In this document: piece by piece, positions 21,235-31,031 of the stretch | Layout: every line of letters starts with the position of its first letter | Position numbering within the stretch: the first letter of the stretch is position 1 | Source of the DNA: Alphaproteobacteria bacterium | GTDB taxonomy: Bacteria > Pseudomonadota > Alphaproteobacteria > UBA11222 | Direction: 5' to 3' | Assembly: GCA_023252275.1 (NCBI GenBank) | Contig: JAHHGO010000004.1 | Span: 1-35,403, forward strand | Length of the DNA: 35,403 nucleotides | Notes under the pieces: model-generated | Told to the model about the DNA's origin: nothing | What the model saw: the letters and a program-made list of their open reading frames with translations, nothing else | Databases searched by the model: none | Made by a program: the position numbers and the translations under genes

Positions 21235-24200
21235 ATGCGCGTGAAGCGTCACTATACGAAAGCAGGCCAGTCTCCCTACGCCAACATCGCGTTTCGCACG
21301 GCGAATAGCGAGATTCGCAATCCCGACGGATCGACGGTGTTCCAATTGCAGGGCATCAGCGTGCCTGCAAGCTGGAGTCAGGTAGCTTGTGACGTTCTGG
21401 CGCAGAAATATTTTCGCAAGGCCGGCGTACCGGTGGAACTGCTTCCCGTCGAGGAAGCGGATGTGCCAGCCTGGTTGTGGCGCAATGTGCCGGACGAGGT
21501 GGCGCTTCAGCGGATCGATCCCACCAAGCGCTTTGGACCCGAAATGCAGGCCGTGCAGGTATTTGACCGGATGGCGGGCGCCTGGACCTATTGGGGCTGG
21601 AAGGGCGGCTATTTCGACAGTCAGGACGATGCGCGCGCCTTTTTCGATGAAATGCGCTACATGCTGGCCAACCAGATGTGCGCCCCTAACAGCCCGCAAT
21701 GGTTCAATACCGGCCTGCATTGGGCGTATGGCATTGATGGGCCGGCGCAGGGCCATTTCTTTGTCGACCATCAGAGCGGCGAAGTGCAGCGCTCCAGCAG
21801 CGCCTATGAGCGCCCCCAGCCGCATGCCTGTTTCATTCAGAGCGTCAGCGATGATCTGGTGAACGAGGGTGGCATTATGGATTTATGGGTGCGCGAAGCG
21901 CGCCTGTTCAAATATGGCTCCGGCACCGGAACCAATTTTTCCGCCCTGCGCGGCGAAAATGAATCGCTGTCCGGCGGCGGCAAATCCTCCGGTCTGATGA
22001 GCTTTCTGCGCATTGGCGATCGCGCCGCGGGGGCCATCAAATCCGGCGGCACCACAAGGCGCGCCGCCAAAATGGTGATCGTGGATGTGGATCACCCTGA
22101 CATTGAAACCTTTATCGACTGGAAAATGCTCGAGGAGCAGAAAGTCGCCGCTCTGGTTTCCGGTTCAAAGCTGCTTGAAAAACATCTCAACGCCGTCATG
22201 CGCGCCTGCATTAATTGCAAAAGTGACGGTGATGAATGTTTCGATGCGAAAAAGAACCCGGCCCTGCGGCAGGAAATTCGCAACGCCCGCGCCATGATGG
22301 TGCCGGAAAATTATATTCAGCGCGCGGTGCAGCTTGCCCGGCAGGGATATAAGCGAATTGATTTCCCGACCTTCGACACTGACTGGGATTCCGAAGCCTA
22401 TCTGACTGTCTCCGGGCAAAACTCCAATAATTCCGTGCGGGTAACAGACGAGTTTCTGAAAGCGGTTGAACTGGACAAGGAATGGACATTAACCCGGCGC
22501 ATTGACGGCGTCCCGACCAAGACCCTGCCCGCCCGCAAATTATGGGATCGCATTGGCGAGGCCGCCTGGGCGTCCGCCGATCCGGGGCTGCAATTTCACA
22601 CCACCATCAATGATTGGCACACCTGCCCCAAAAGCGGGCCAATCCGGGCATCCAACCCCTGTTCGGAATATATGTTCCTGGATGATACAGCGTGCAATCT
22701 GGCCTCGCTTAATCTGATGCGGTTCCAGGATGGCGTGGACGCGTTTGATGTGGCGGGCTTCTCTCACGCCGTGGCGCTGTGGACCATAGTGCTGGAAATT
22801 TCGGTCATGATGGCGCAGTTCCCGTCCAAGCGTATTGCTGAACTCTCCTATAAATATCGCACGCTTGGACTGGGCTTTGCCAATCTCGGCGGTCTGCTGA
22901 TGGGCATGGGGCTTGGCTATGACAGCGCCGCGGGTCGCGCCATTGCCGGCGGCATTTCCGCCCTTATGACCGGCATCGCCTATGCCACCTCGGCCGAGAT
23001 GGCGCGCGAGCTGGGCGCATTCCCGGGCTATGAGCGCAATGCCGAAGCAATGTTGCAGGTGATGCGCAATCATCAGCGCGCAGCGCATGGTGAAAATCAC
23101 GGCTATGAAGGGCTGCATACGCCGCCCGTACCGCTCGACGCGGCCAGTTGCCCGGACACAGCACTGATCGCAGCGGCCAAAGCCGCCTGGAACCGGGCCG
23201 TGATTCTGGGCAAGGCGCATGGCTATCGCAATGCGCAGGCCAGCGTGATTGCGCCGACCGGCACGATCGGCCTGGTGATGGATTGCGATACGACTGGAAT
23301 CGAGCCGGATTTCGCGCTGGTCAAATTCAAGAAGCTGGCCGGTGGCGGTTATTTCAAGATCATCAATCAGACCGTGCCGCCTGCACTGCAGGTGCTGGGT
23401 TATAGCCAGCAGCAGATCGAGACCATTATCGATTATGCGGTTGGCCGCGGCACCCTGGCCGGCGCCCCCGGCATTAATCACGAATCACTGCGCGCGCGCG
23501 GTTTTGGACAGACGCAATTGGACATCGTTGAAGCGGGACTCGAATCGGCCTTTGACATCAAGTTCGTGTTCAACAAATGGTCGCTGGGCGAGGATTTCCT
23601 GACCGGTGTACTGGGTATCAGCAAGGAACTGTCCGAGGATGTGAATTTCAATCTGCTGGGCGAGCTTGGCTTTACCCAGGCCGAGATCGAAGCGGCCAAT
23701 CTCTATTGCTGCGGCACGATGACGCTGGAAGGCGCGCCGGGGCTGAAGAACGAACATCTGCCGGTGTTTGATTGCGCCAATCCTTGCGGGCGCATCGGCA
23801 AGCGCTATCTGAGCGTGGACAGCCATATTGAAATGATGGCCGCCTGCCAGCCCTTCATTTCGGGCGCCATCTCCAAAACCATCAACATGCCGAATGACGC
23901 CACGATTGAAGAATGCTCGCGCGCCTATATGAAATCCTGGCGGCTGGGCATCAAGGCCAACGCGCTGTATCGCGACGGATCAAAACTCAGCCAGCCGCTG
24001 AACGCGCAATTGCTCGACCAGGATGTGGAAACCGCGCAGGAGACCGTGCAGACGGTTATCGAGGCGCCCGCAGCCGCGCGTGCGCAACTGGTCGCCGAAC
24101 AGATGGCGCACCATACGATGGAAAAAGCCGCCGCGCGACGGCGGCTTCCGCAACGCCGCAAGGGCTATACCCAGAAGGCGATTGTCGGCGGACACAAGGT

Positions 24201-24891
24201 TTATTTGCGCACCGGCGAATATGAAGATGGCAAGCTGGGTGAAATTTTCATCGACATGCACAAGGAAGGCGCGGCCTTTCGCAGCCTGATGAATAATTAC
24301 GCCATCGCCATTTCCATTGGCCTGCAGTATGGCGTGCCGCTGGAGGAATTTGTCGACGCCTTCACCTTTACCCGCTTTGAACCGGCGGGAATGGTGCAGG
24401 GCAATGACGTGATCAAAAGCGCCACCTCGATTGTCGATTATGTGTTCCGCGAACTGGCCATTTCCTATCTGGGGCGCGGGGATCTGGCGCATGTCGCACC
24501 CGACGAATATCATTTCGACGCGATGGGTACGGGCATTGAAGGGGTAACCGGGCAGGTCCAGAAGGTTACCAGCACTGGTTTTGTGCGCAGCCGTCTGGTC
24601 GTGCTGCCCGGGGGGGCCGCCAGCCGGGCGGACGACGCGGCGCAGCAGGAATTGCAGGCCAGCCTGCTCAGCGAAATGCGGACCGGCACCGGCCCCATGG
24701 TCAGCAGCGAAAATTTTGCCATAAGCGCCACGATCAGCAGCGGCGGCAAGACGCAGACCAGCCTTCTGATGGAGGCGCAGGTAAAAGGTTATGAGGGTGA
24801 AAGTTGCGGCGAATGCGGGAATTTCACGCTGGTTCGCAACGGTACCTGTATGAAGTGCAACACATGTGGAGCGACCAATGGTTGCTCGTAA
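21235..24891 (+). CDS. nrdJ: Vitamin B12-dependent ribonucleotide reductase (class II, NrdJ)
   Basis: A 1218-residue class II enzyme, the usual large alphaproteobacterial form. The active-site motif is visible as NPCSE, with N474, C476 (thiyl-radical cysteine) and E478 in [12 protein letters not shown]. Upstream, [17 protein letters not shown] is the substrate-loop region. An insertion near residue 325 carries [19 protein letters not shown]. The C-terminus ends in a zinc-ribbon-like [20 protein letters not shown]. It reduces ribonucleotides to deoxyribonucleotides using adenosylcobalamin, so it works without oxygen-dependent subunits. It is preceded by NrdR- and DnaA-like sites and followed by a structured 3' region and terminator. 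Confidence 0.96.
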   Translation: MRVKRHYTKAGQSPYANIAFRTANSEIRNPDGSTVFQLQGISVPASWSQVACDVLAQKYFRKAGVPVELLPVEEADVPAWLWRNVPDEVALQRIDPTKRFGPEMQAVQVFDRMAGAWTYWGWKGGYFDSQDDARAFFDEMRYMLANQMCAPNSPQWFNTGLHWAYGIDGPAQGHFFVDHQSGEVQRSSSAYERPQPHACFIQSVSDDLVNEGGIMDLWVREARLFKYGSGTGTNFSALRGENESLSGGGKSSGLMSFLRIGDRAAGAIKSGGTTRRAAKMVIVDVDHPDIETFIDWKMLEEQKVAALVSGSKLLEKHLNAVMRACINCKSDGDECFDAKKNPALRQEIRNARAMMVPENYIQRAVQLARQGYKRIDFPTFDTDWDSEAYLTVSGQNSNNSVRVTDEFLKAVELDKEWTLTRRIDGVPTKTLPARKLWDRIGEAAWASADPGLQFHTTINDWHTCPKSGPIRASNPCSEYMFLDDTACNLASLNLMRFQDGVDAFDVAGFSHAVALWTIVLEISVMMAQFPSKRIAELSYKYRTLGLGFANLGGLLMGMGLGYDSAAGRAIAGGISALMTGIAYATSAEMARELGAFPGYERNAEAMLQVMRNHQRAAHGENHGYEGLHTPPVPLDAASCPDTALIAAAKAAWNRAVILGKAHGYRNAQASVIAPTGTIGLVMDCDTTGIEPDFALVKFKKLAGGGYFKIINQTVPPALQVLGYSQQQIETIIDYAVGRGTLAGAPGINHESLRARGFGQTQLDIVEAGLESAFDIKFVFNKWSLGEDFLTGVLGISKELSEDVNFNLLGELGFTQAEIEAANLYCCGTMTLEGAPGLKNEHLPVFDCANPCGRIGKRYLSVDSHIEMMAACQPFISGAISKTINMPNDATIEECSRAYMKSWRLGIKANALYRDGSKLSQPLNAQLLDQDVETAQETVQTVIEAPAAARAQLVAEQMAHHTMEKAAARRRLPQRRKGYTQKAIVGGHKVYLRTGEYEDGKLGEIFIDMHKEGAAFRSLMNNYAIAISIGLQYGVPLEEFVDAFTFTRFEPAGMVQGNDVIKSATSIVDYVFRELAISYLGRGDLAHVAPDEYHFDAMGTGIEGVTGQVQKVTSTGFVRSRLVVLPGGAASRADDAAQQELQASLLSEMRTGTGPMVSSENFAISATISSGGKTQTSLLMEAQVKGYEGESCGECGNFTLVRNGTCMKCNTCGATNGCS

Positions 24892-24916
24892 CATAAGCTT
24901 ACCAGGAAATTAAGGA

Positions 24917-24978
24917 TTTTCGGCAGTTAGTTGCGTTGCGTACCTCCGAATAGTCATCGGAGTCTTCCCTGCTGAAAA
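24917..24978 (+). other. Candidate structured RNA element 3' of nrdJ
   Basis: Two nested inverted repeats are visible: an outer pair TTTTCGGCAG (24917-24926) and CTGCTGAAAA (24969-24978), matching over nine of ten positions with one G-U, and an inner pair CTCCGA (24944-24949) and TCGGAG (24957-24962). Together with the terminator three bases downstream this could be a structured 3' UTR or a small RNA. I do not recognise it as a known RNA family, and 6S, SRP and tmRNA features are absent. Confidence 0.4.
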
Positions 24979-24980
24979 CT

Positions 24981-25017
24981 GGGGCCGCCTGGCATTGCCG
25001 TGACGGCCCCCTTTTTT
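24981..25017 (+). terminator. Intrinsic terminator after nrdJ
   Basis: GGGGCCG (24981-24987) pairs with CGGCCCC (25004-25010), and the stem is followed by CTTTTTT. The 16-base loop contains a small GGC/GCC stem. This is a clear rho-independent terminator for the nrdJ transcript and separates it from the downstream GNAT-cNMP gene. Confidence 0.88.
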
Positions 25018-25061
25018 CGGGCCTTAACCCTGTATTCATCAAGTTCATCCAATGTTTACAG

Positions 25062-26276
25062 ATGTTAGACGGCGCCCCGCAAAGCTCAAAACTTCAGGTC
25101 TTCATCGCGCGTGATGATGAGGAACGGCGCCGTATTTACCGCTTCCGGTACCGGGTCAAGGTCGAAGAGCTGGACGCCAAACCGCCGCACGCCAATCATC
25201 GCACCAAAGAAATCGTCGATCCGCTCGACAAATCCGCAATGCATATTTACGTCGCCCAATCGGCCGGCCATGATCTGGTGGCGTCGGCGCGGATTAATGT
25301 CAGGCTGGCCGAGAACAATCTTTCCGATATTACCAGTCTGGAAGGGTTTGGCCCGTTTCGTGAATTCGGCGTGCAGTCTTTGTCGCTTAGCGGCCAGCTC
25401 GTGATTTCGCCCAAATGGGCCAGCAGCCAGGCGGCGTCATTGGCGCTGAGCGCCATCTATAAACTTGCCCGCCAGAATGACAGCCTGTTTGATTTCACCC
25501 AATGCGCACCGGCCCTGCTGCCGCTCTATCAAAGGCTGGGCTATCGTCAGTTCCGCGAAAATTTCATGGATGACGCGCTGGGCTATCAGGTGCCGCTGGT
25601 GATGGTGACACAGGATTTTCAGCATCTGGCCAAGGTTAAATCACCGCTGACTCAGATCGCGCGCGGCATGAACAATCCACCGGAAACCGGCAACTGGTTC
25701 TCGCGCGCCTATCCGGATTATGCCCATGCGCCGGTCGAGGCCGCGATGGCGGATGATGAATTCTGGCATTTTCTGGCGCGCAAACTGAACCAGACGCCAA
25801 ACGCCGGGATACCGCTGCTGGAGGGGCTGGGCTATCAGGAAGCCATGGCCTTTATTCGTGCGGGATCGGTGCTGAATTGCCGCAAGAATATGCCGATCGT
25901 CAAGGCCGGCCAGATGGGCAAGGAAATGTTTGTGATCCTGTCCGGTGCGGTCAAGGTTCTGGCGGGACCGGACAAAGCCGAAGTCGCGCGGCTTAATCGC
26001 GGCGATATATTTGGCGAGCTGGCCTATCTGTCCGAAGTGCCGCGCACCGCTGATGTCGTAACGACAGAAGATACCGAACTGCTGGTTCTAAGCCAGGACA
26101 TTGTCCGCCGCATTATGGACAAAATGCCGGCCATCGCCGCGCGTGTTTTGTTCAACCTGTCGCTGATCCTGTGCAGCCGGGTGGGCCAATCCACCCGAGA
26201 TCTGGTCACCGCCACATCCCCGCAGCAGCCAGCCGGAATTCTGCCGGGGCTTGTTCCGCTAACCTCCAAACCATAG
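25062..26276 (+). CDS. FeeM/LuxI-like GNAT domain fused to a cyclic-nucleotide-binding domain
   Basis: A 404-residue two-domain protein. The N-terminal part (about 11-190) has the N-acyl amino acid synthase (FeeM)/LuxI-like GNAT pattern: ERRRIYRFRYRVKVEEL, then SLSLSGQLVISPKWASSQAA and a C-terminal LLPLYQRLGYR. The C-terminal part (about 265-375) is a cNMP-binding domain whose phosphate-binding cassette reads GDIFGELAYLSEVPRTADV. The PRTA threonine (T329) is the type linked to cGMP preference in eukaryotic kinases; this is not a reliable rule in bacteria. The product is probably an acyltransferase gated by a cyclic nucleotide. PatA-type mycobacterial enzymes join the same domain types in the reverse order. 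The gene is monocistronic, with its stop four bases from convergent aspS. Confidence 0.78.
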   Translation: MLDGAPQSSKLQVFIARDDEERRRIYRFRYRVKVEELDAKPPHANHRTKEIVDPLDKSAMHIYVAQSAGHDLVASARINVRLAENNLSDITSLEGFGPFREFGVQSLSLSGQLVISPKWASSQAASLALSAIYKLARQNDSLFDFTQCAPALLPLYQRLGYRQFRENFMDDALGYQVPLVMVTQDFQHLAKVKSPLTQIARGMNNPPETGNWFSRAYPDYAHAPVEAAMADDEFWHFLARKLNQTPNAGIPLLEGLGYQEAMAFIRAGSVLNCRKNMPIVKAGQMGKEMFVILSGAVKVLAGPDKAEVARLNRGDIFGELAYLSEVPRTADVVTTEDTELLVLSQDIVRRIMDKMPAIAARVLFNLSLILCSRVGQSTRDLVTATSPQQPAGILPGLVPLTSKP

Positions 26277-26279
26277 AAA

Positions 26280-28088
26280 TCAATTGCGGCTTGTTTTGGG
26301 CGGCGGAACGACGCGGATATGCAATTCGCGTAACTGTTCCGGGGAAACCTCCGCTGGCGCATTCATCAGTAAATCCTGCGCCTGCTGGTTCATCGGGAAC
26401 AGAATGACCTCACGGATATTTGGCTCATCGGCCAGCAGCATGACGATGCGGTCGACACCCGGCGCAATACCGCCATGCGGCGGCGCGCCAAATTTGAAGG
26501 CCGAAATCATTCCGCCAAACCGCTTGTTCACCGTGGCGGTGTCATATCCTGCTATTTCGAACGCCCTGTACATGATGTCAGGGCGGTGGTTGCGCACCGC
26601 GCCCGATGACAGCTCCGTGCCATTACAGACAATGTCATATTGAAAAGCATTGATGCTGAGGGGATCGGCTGTGTCCAGCGCCTCCAGCCCGCCCTGCGGC
26701 ATGGAAAACGGATTATGCGCGAAATCGATCTTGCCGGTCTTTTCGTCAAGCTCGAACATCGGAAAATCAACGATCCAGCAAAATCTGAAAACATCCTTTT
26801 CACAAATTTCAAGCTGCTCGCCGATGCGCATGCGTGCCGCGCCCGCCAGCGCCGCTGCCTGAATTGGCTTGTCGCAGGCAAAGAAAATGGCGTCACCTGC
26901 CTTTGCCCCGGCACGCGCCGCCATCTGCGCCAGAATATCGCCCGGAATGAATTTGGCGATCGGGCCGCGGCCGACCAGCGCGCCCGCCTCTTCTTCCAGA
27001 ATGACGTAACCCAGCCCCGGCGCGCCCATATCCGTGCGCGCCCATTCATTTAGCTTGTCAAAGAAACTGCGCGGTTGCGCCGCAGCACCTGGTGCGGGAA
27101 TGGCGCGCACCACGCCGCCTGAGGCGATGGGTTTCTTGAAGGCGTTGAACGTAACCACGTCGAGTGCAAAAAATTCCGTCAGGTCACAGATTTCAATCGG
27201 GTTGCGCAGATCCGGCTTGTCGCTGCCATATTTCAGCATCGCCTCGGAATAGGGAATGCGCGGGAACGGACGCGGCGGCACTTTACGGCCATCGGCAAAT
27301 TCCTCGAACACGCCATGCAGCACCGGCTCGACCGCCATGAAGATATCTTCCTGGGTGACGAACGACATTTCAATATCAAGCTGATAAAACTCTCCGGGTG
27401 AACGGTCGGCGCGCGCGTCTTCGTCGCGAAAACAGGGCGCGATCTGGAAATAGCGATCAAAGCCCGCCACCATGATGAGCTGTTTGAATTGCTGCGGGGC
27501 CTGTGGAAGCGCATAGAACTGCCCCGGATGCATGCGGCTGGGAACCAGAAAGTCGCGCGCGCCTTCAGGGCTGGAGGCGGTCAGGATCGGGGTCTGAAAC
27601 TCGGTAAAGCCCTGCCCTTCCATGCGCCGCCGCAGGGAGGCGATCACCTTGCTGCGCAGCATGATATTGCGGTGCAGTTTTTCGCGGCGTAAATCCAGAA
27701 AGCGGTTCCGCAAACGAATTTCTTCCGGATAGTTCTGCTCGCCAAATACCGGCATGGGCAATTCCTGCGCCTGCGAGATCAGGGCGTATTCCCGGATACT
27801 GATTTCCACGGCGCCTGTTGGCAGATTGGCGTTGACCGTATCCGCGGCGCGCGCCACGACGCTGCCGGTCAGGGTGATCACCCATTCCGGGCGGACCTGC
27901 TCAAGGGCGGCAAAAACCGGTGAGGACGGGTCCAGCACGCATTGCGTCAGGCCATAATGATCCCGCAGATCGATGAAAATAAGCCCGCCATGATCGCGCT
28001 TGCGATGAACCCAGCCAGACAGGCGCACCGTGCTGCCCACATGTTCCGGACGCAGTTCACCACAGGTATGAGTACGATATAAATGCAT
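26280..28088 (-). CDS. aspS: Aspartyl-tRNA synthetase
   Basis: A 602-residue class II synthetase, typical bacterial length. It has an N-terminal OB-fold anticodon domain ([20 protein letters not shown]), the catalytic core with [20 protein letters not shown] and [20 protein letters not shown], a GAD insertion domain, and the motif-3 region [13 protein letters not shown]. It charges tRNA-Asp; many alphaproteobacterial forms also mischarge tRNA-Asn, followed by GatCAB correction. Whether this one is non-discriminating cannot be read from the window. It is divergent from rnd, with 113 bases between the starts. Confidence 0.95.
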   Translation of the reverse strand: MHLYRTHTCGELRPEHVGSTVRLSGWVHRKRDHGGLIFIDLRDHYGLTQCVLDPSSPVFAALEQVRPEWVITLTGSVVARAADTVNANLPTGAVEISIREYALISQAQELPMPVFGEQNYPEEIRLRNRFLDLRREKLHRNIMLRSKVIASLRRRMEGQGFTEFQTPILTASSPEGARDFLVPSRMHPGQFYALPQAPQQFKQLIMVAGFDRYFQIAPCFRDEDARADRSPGEFYQLDIEMSFVTQEDIFMAVEPVLHGVFEEFADGRKVPPRPFPRIPYSEAMLKYGSDKPDLRNPIEICDLTEFFALDVVTFNAFKKPIASGGVVRAIPAPGAAAQPRSFFDKLNEWARTDMGAPGLGYVILEEEAGALVGRGPIAKFIPGDILAQMAARAGAKAGDAIFFACDKPIQAAALAGAARMRIGEQLEICEKDVFRFCWIVDFPMFELDEKTGKIDFAHNPFSMPQGGLEALDTADPLSINAFQYDIVCNGTELSSGAVRNHRPDIMYRAFEIAGYDTATVNKRFGGMISAFKFGAPPHGGIAPGVDRIVMLLADEPNIREVILFPMNQQAQDLLMNAPAEVSPEQLRELHIRVVPPPKTSRN

Positions 28089-28201
28089 AGTCTCTTTTCC
28101 AGTCAGATTGGAGGGGAGAAGCGCATGGAAGCCCGCTAATTGTCAAGTGCCGCCAAGCTTTTTTGCGCGACTGGACAGGCGCGTTCCGCTATAGCTGGTG
28201 C

Positions 28202-29356
28202 ATGAAACTTATTCTGGATACGAACGCGCTGGCGGAATGTTGCGCAAGGCTGGCCCTGGCCCCCTATATCACCGTTGATACGGAATTTCTCAGGGAAAAG
28301 ACCTTCTGGCCGCGCCTGTGTCTGGTGCAGATCGCAGGCCCGGAGGACGAGCTGATCATTGATCCGCTGGCGCCGGGCATGGATCTGTCGCCGCTCTATG
28401 AATTGATGGCCAATACCAGCGTTTTGAAGGTTTTTCATGCCGCCCGTCAGGATGTGGAAATCTTTCACCATGATGGCGGGGTCATTCCCAAACCCATGTT
28501 CGACACCCAGGTGGCGGCCATGGTGTGCGGCTTTGGCGATTCGGTTGGGTATGACACGCTGGCCCGTAAGATCAGCAAAGTTCATATTGATAAAAGCTCG
28601 CGCTTCAGCGACTGGTCGGTGCGGCCGCTGAGCGAGCGGCAGCTGAAATACGCCATGCAGGATGTCACGCATCTGCGCGGCGTCTATGAATGGCTGGCGC
28701 GCGAATTACACAAAAATCGCCGCGAAGCGTGGCTCTCGGAGGAAATGGCGACCCTCACCGATCCCAAAACCTATGTGACAGACCCGCGCGAAGCCTGGCT
28801 GCGAATCAAAACGCGGGGCGGCAATCGCCGGTTTCTGGGCGTGTTGCGGGAAATTACCGCCTGGCGGGAAACCGAGGCGCAGGCGCGCGATCTGCCCCGC
28901 AACCGGGTGATCCGCGATGAAGCGCTGCTGGAAATCGCCGCGCATCCGCCGCACACGCTGGCCGAAATGGGCAAGCTGCGATCGGTCACCTCGGGCTTTG
29001 CCGATGGCAAGCTGGGGGCGTCGCTGCTGGCGGCGATACGTCTTGGCCTGGATGTGCCGGAGGCGGAATTGCCGCCTCTGCCCGAGCGCGACCAGAATGG
29101 CCCGTCACTGGGCGGCATTGTGGAGCTGCTGAAGGTGCTGCTGAAAATCAAATGCGAAGAGGCGGGCGTAGCCAGCAAGCTGGTCGCCAGCAGCGCCGAT
29201 CTGGAGCGTATCGCCACCAATGACGAAGCCGATGTGCCCGCCATGCATGGCTGGCGGCGGGAATTGTTCGGCCTGGCTGCGCTTGATTTGAAGCATGGCA
29301 GGCTGGCAATCGCCATGAAGGGCAATAAAATTGTGCTGGCGCCGTTGCCCGGATAA
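28202..29356 (+). CDS. rnd: Ribonuclease D
   Basis: The ORF track starts at 28163; the Met at 28202 (MKLILDTNALAE) gives 384 residues, the standard RNase D length, and removes an unconvincing Trp/Arg-rich leader. DEDD exonuclease residues are D26 and E28 (TVDTEFLREKTFWPRLCLVQ), D84 (HAARQDVEIF) and Y150/D154 (YAMQDVTHL). HRDC-type helices follow (about 210-290 and beyond). It trims tRNA and other RNA 3' ends. It is divergent from aspS, and this aspS-rnd pairing is common in the class. Confidence 0.95.
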   Translation: MKLILDTNALAECCARLALAPYITVDTEFLREKTFWPRLCLVQIAGPEDELIIDPLAPGMDLSPLYELMANTSVLKVFHAARQDVEIFHHDGGVIPKPMFDTQVAAMVCGFGDSVGYDTLARKISKVHIDKSSRFSDWSVRPLSERQLKYAMQDVTHLRGVYEWLARELHKNRREAWLSEEMATLTDPKTYVTDPREAWLRIKTRGGNRRFLGVLREITAWRETEAQARDLPRNRVIRDEALLEIAAHPPHTLAEMGKLRSVTSGFADGKLGASLLAAIRLGLDVPEAELPPLPERDQNGPSLGGIVELLKVLLKIKCEEAGVASKLVASSADLERIATNDEADVPAMHGWRRELFGLAALDLKHGRLAIAMKGNKIVLAPLPG

Positions 29357-29363
29357 AGCTGCC

Positions 29364-30155
29364 CTAACGCCAGCCGGTGATGCGCTTCACCAGCGGGAAA
29401 TACAGGGCATAGGGCAATAGATTGAGAAATTTCAGCATAAAGGTGAAGCGGCGCGGAAAGGTAATTTCAAAGTCCTGCCGGTGAATACCCGCAAGAATGC
29501 GCTGCGCCGCCAGCCCGGCGGGCATCAGGAACGGCATCGGAAACGGGTTTCCGGCCGTTGCCGGGGTATCGACAAACCCCGGACATACAATGCTGATCCG
29601 AACCCCTGCCTTGTCCAGATCAAATTTCAGGCATTCGGCCAGATTGATCAGAGCGGCCTTGGTCGGGCCATAGGCGGCGGCACGGGGCAGACCACCATAG
29701 CCGGTTACGGAAGATACAATGACCAGATGTCCGCTGCCCCGGGCCATCTGCCGGGAAGCGACCGGGGCCAGACAATTCACCACCCCCAGATAATTGATCT
29801 GCATACTGGTGGCGAAGGGCTGCCGGTCGAACGCACCCCCGGTAAGCTCGACAGGCAGATAAACGCCCGCGTTAAAAATGCTCAGCGCAATGGGGCCCAG
29901 ATCGCCCCAGATCGCCTCGCAGACCTGCGCCGCCCGTTCCGGGTCGGTCACATCAAGCGGATAGGAATGGATGGAGCCTGCCAGCCCCACGGCCTCGGCT
30001 ACAAGCGTGCCAAGCTCCGCCGCACCCCGCGCACTGACGGCAACCCGCCAGCCCTGTTGCGCCAGCGCCAGCGCAACCGCCCGGCCAATGCCCGAACTGG
30101 CCCCGGTTACCCAGGCGCAGCCATCCCCGGGGGTTAGTGCCGCCAATCTATTCAT
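29364..30155 (-). CDS. Short-chain dehydrogenase/reductase (SDR) family protein
   Basis: The ORF track starts at 30257. The Met at 30155 (MNRLAALTPGDGCAWVTG), preceded by TCGGGAATGG, is the better start and gives 263 residues. The classical SDR pattern is present: cofactor motif TGASSGIG (17-24), NAG (95-97), and the catalytic triad S148/S149, Y162, K166 in AYGPTKAALI. The C-terminal end carries a hydrophobic stretch (FMLKFLNLLPYALYFPLV) typical of membrane-associated SDRs. The substrate is unknown; a hydroxyacyl or ketone-type reductase is a guess. It converges on rnd with a 7-base gap. Confidence 0.87.
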   Translation of the reverse strand: MNRLAALTPGDGCAWVTGASSGIGRAVALALAQQGWRVAVSARGAAELGTLVAEAVGLAGSIHSYPLDVTDPERAAQVCEAIWGDLGPIALSIFNAGVYLPVELTGGAFDRQPFATSMQINYLGVVNCLAPVASRQMARGSGHLVIVSSVTGYGGLPRAAAYGPTKAALINLAECLKFDLDKAGVRISIVCPGFVDTPATAGNPFPMPFLMPAGLAAQRILAGIHRQDFEITFPRRFTFMLKFLNLLPYALYFPLVKRITGWR

Positions 30156-30322
30156 CCCATTCCCGACCGAAGTTTTATCAATGCATTTAACCTGATGGTT
30201 TAATCTAACCCGTTCCTGGATGAGAGATGGTAAATTGATGCGTAGTGTCGAATCCAACCGTCCGGCGGTGGATTCATAGCTTACATTAAGCCTGAACTTT
30301 ATTCTTTATCCTATTGCTAATC

Positions 30323-31000
30323 ATGAGTGTTTACATGAAATATGGCGCAAATGAAGAGCCGCCATTCGGACCCGATGATGTCGAGCTGATCGCGCGGGAC
30401 CGGGTGTTTTCGGGCTATTTCGCGGTTGATCGGCTGCGCCTGCGGCATCGCCGGCATGACGGAGGCTGGACCGGAACCATCCAGCGCGAAGTCTTTATAT
30501 CGGGGGATGCGGTCGTCGTTCTGCCCTATGACCCGGTGCGCGACGAGGTTGTGCTGATCGAACAGTTTCGCGCAGGCCCCTATGCCAATAGCGGCGGCGC
30601 CAGCCCGCAAGCAGCCTGGCTGATCGAAACCATCGCGGGCCGGTTTGAACCTGACGAGGTTCCCGAAGATGTCGCCCGCCGGGAAGCGCTGGAAGAGGCC
30701 GGGTGTCAGCTTGGGCAGGTTTTCCGCATGGGCGATTTCTTCCAAAGCCCCGGTTGCATTGCCGAAAAAATCCATTATTTCTGCGCGATCGCCGATACGG
30801 AACATGTGGGTGGCATTCATGGATGCGACCATGAGGATGAAGATATCCGGGTTATTGTCATGCCGCGAACGGCCGCGCTGCAGGCTGTGGCCAGCGGCCG
30901 GATCTGCAATATCACTTTGGCTTTCGCTCTGTACTGGCTGGAACTGAACAGGGATCGTATTATACGGGAATCAGGCCTGTTTCCGCCTGCCGCCACTTGA
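30323..31000 (+). CDS. NUDIX hydrolase, ADP-ribose pyrophosphatase type
   Basis: The ORF track uses a TTG at 30314; ATG at 30323 (MSVYMKYGANEE) is the simplest start, and ATG at 30335 is also possible. The product has about 225 residues. The Nudix box is exact, GRFEPDEVPEDVARREALEEAG (G-x5-E-x7-REUXEEXGU). The upstream VVVLPYDPVRDEVVLIEQFR and downstream FFQSPGCIAEKIHYFCAIA match ADP-ribose pyrophosphatase (NudF-like). It splits ADP-ribose to AMP and ribose-5-phosphate. It begins the run NUDIX-cysK-sseA-GNAT, with 31 bases before cysK. Confidence 0.88.
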   Translation: MSVYMKYGANEEPPFGPDDVELIARDRVFSGYFAVDRLRLRHRRHDGGWTGTIQREVFISGDAVVVLPYDPVRDEVVLIEQFRAGPYANSGGASPQAAWLIETIAGRFEPDEVPEDVARREALEEAGCQLGQVFRMGDFFQSPGCIAEKIHYFCAIADTEHVGGIHGCDHEDEDIRVIVMPRTAALQAVASGRICNITLAFALYWLELNRDRIIRESGLFPPAAT

Positions 31001-31031
31001 TCCGGCTTGCGCCGTTGAGGATAATAGAGAA

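Noticed and set aside
22540-23481. Minus-strand ORF of 313 aa inside nrdJ
   Set aside because: A shadow frame of the nrdJ coding sequence without any family signature.
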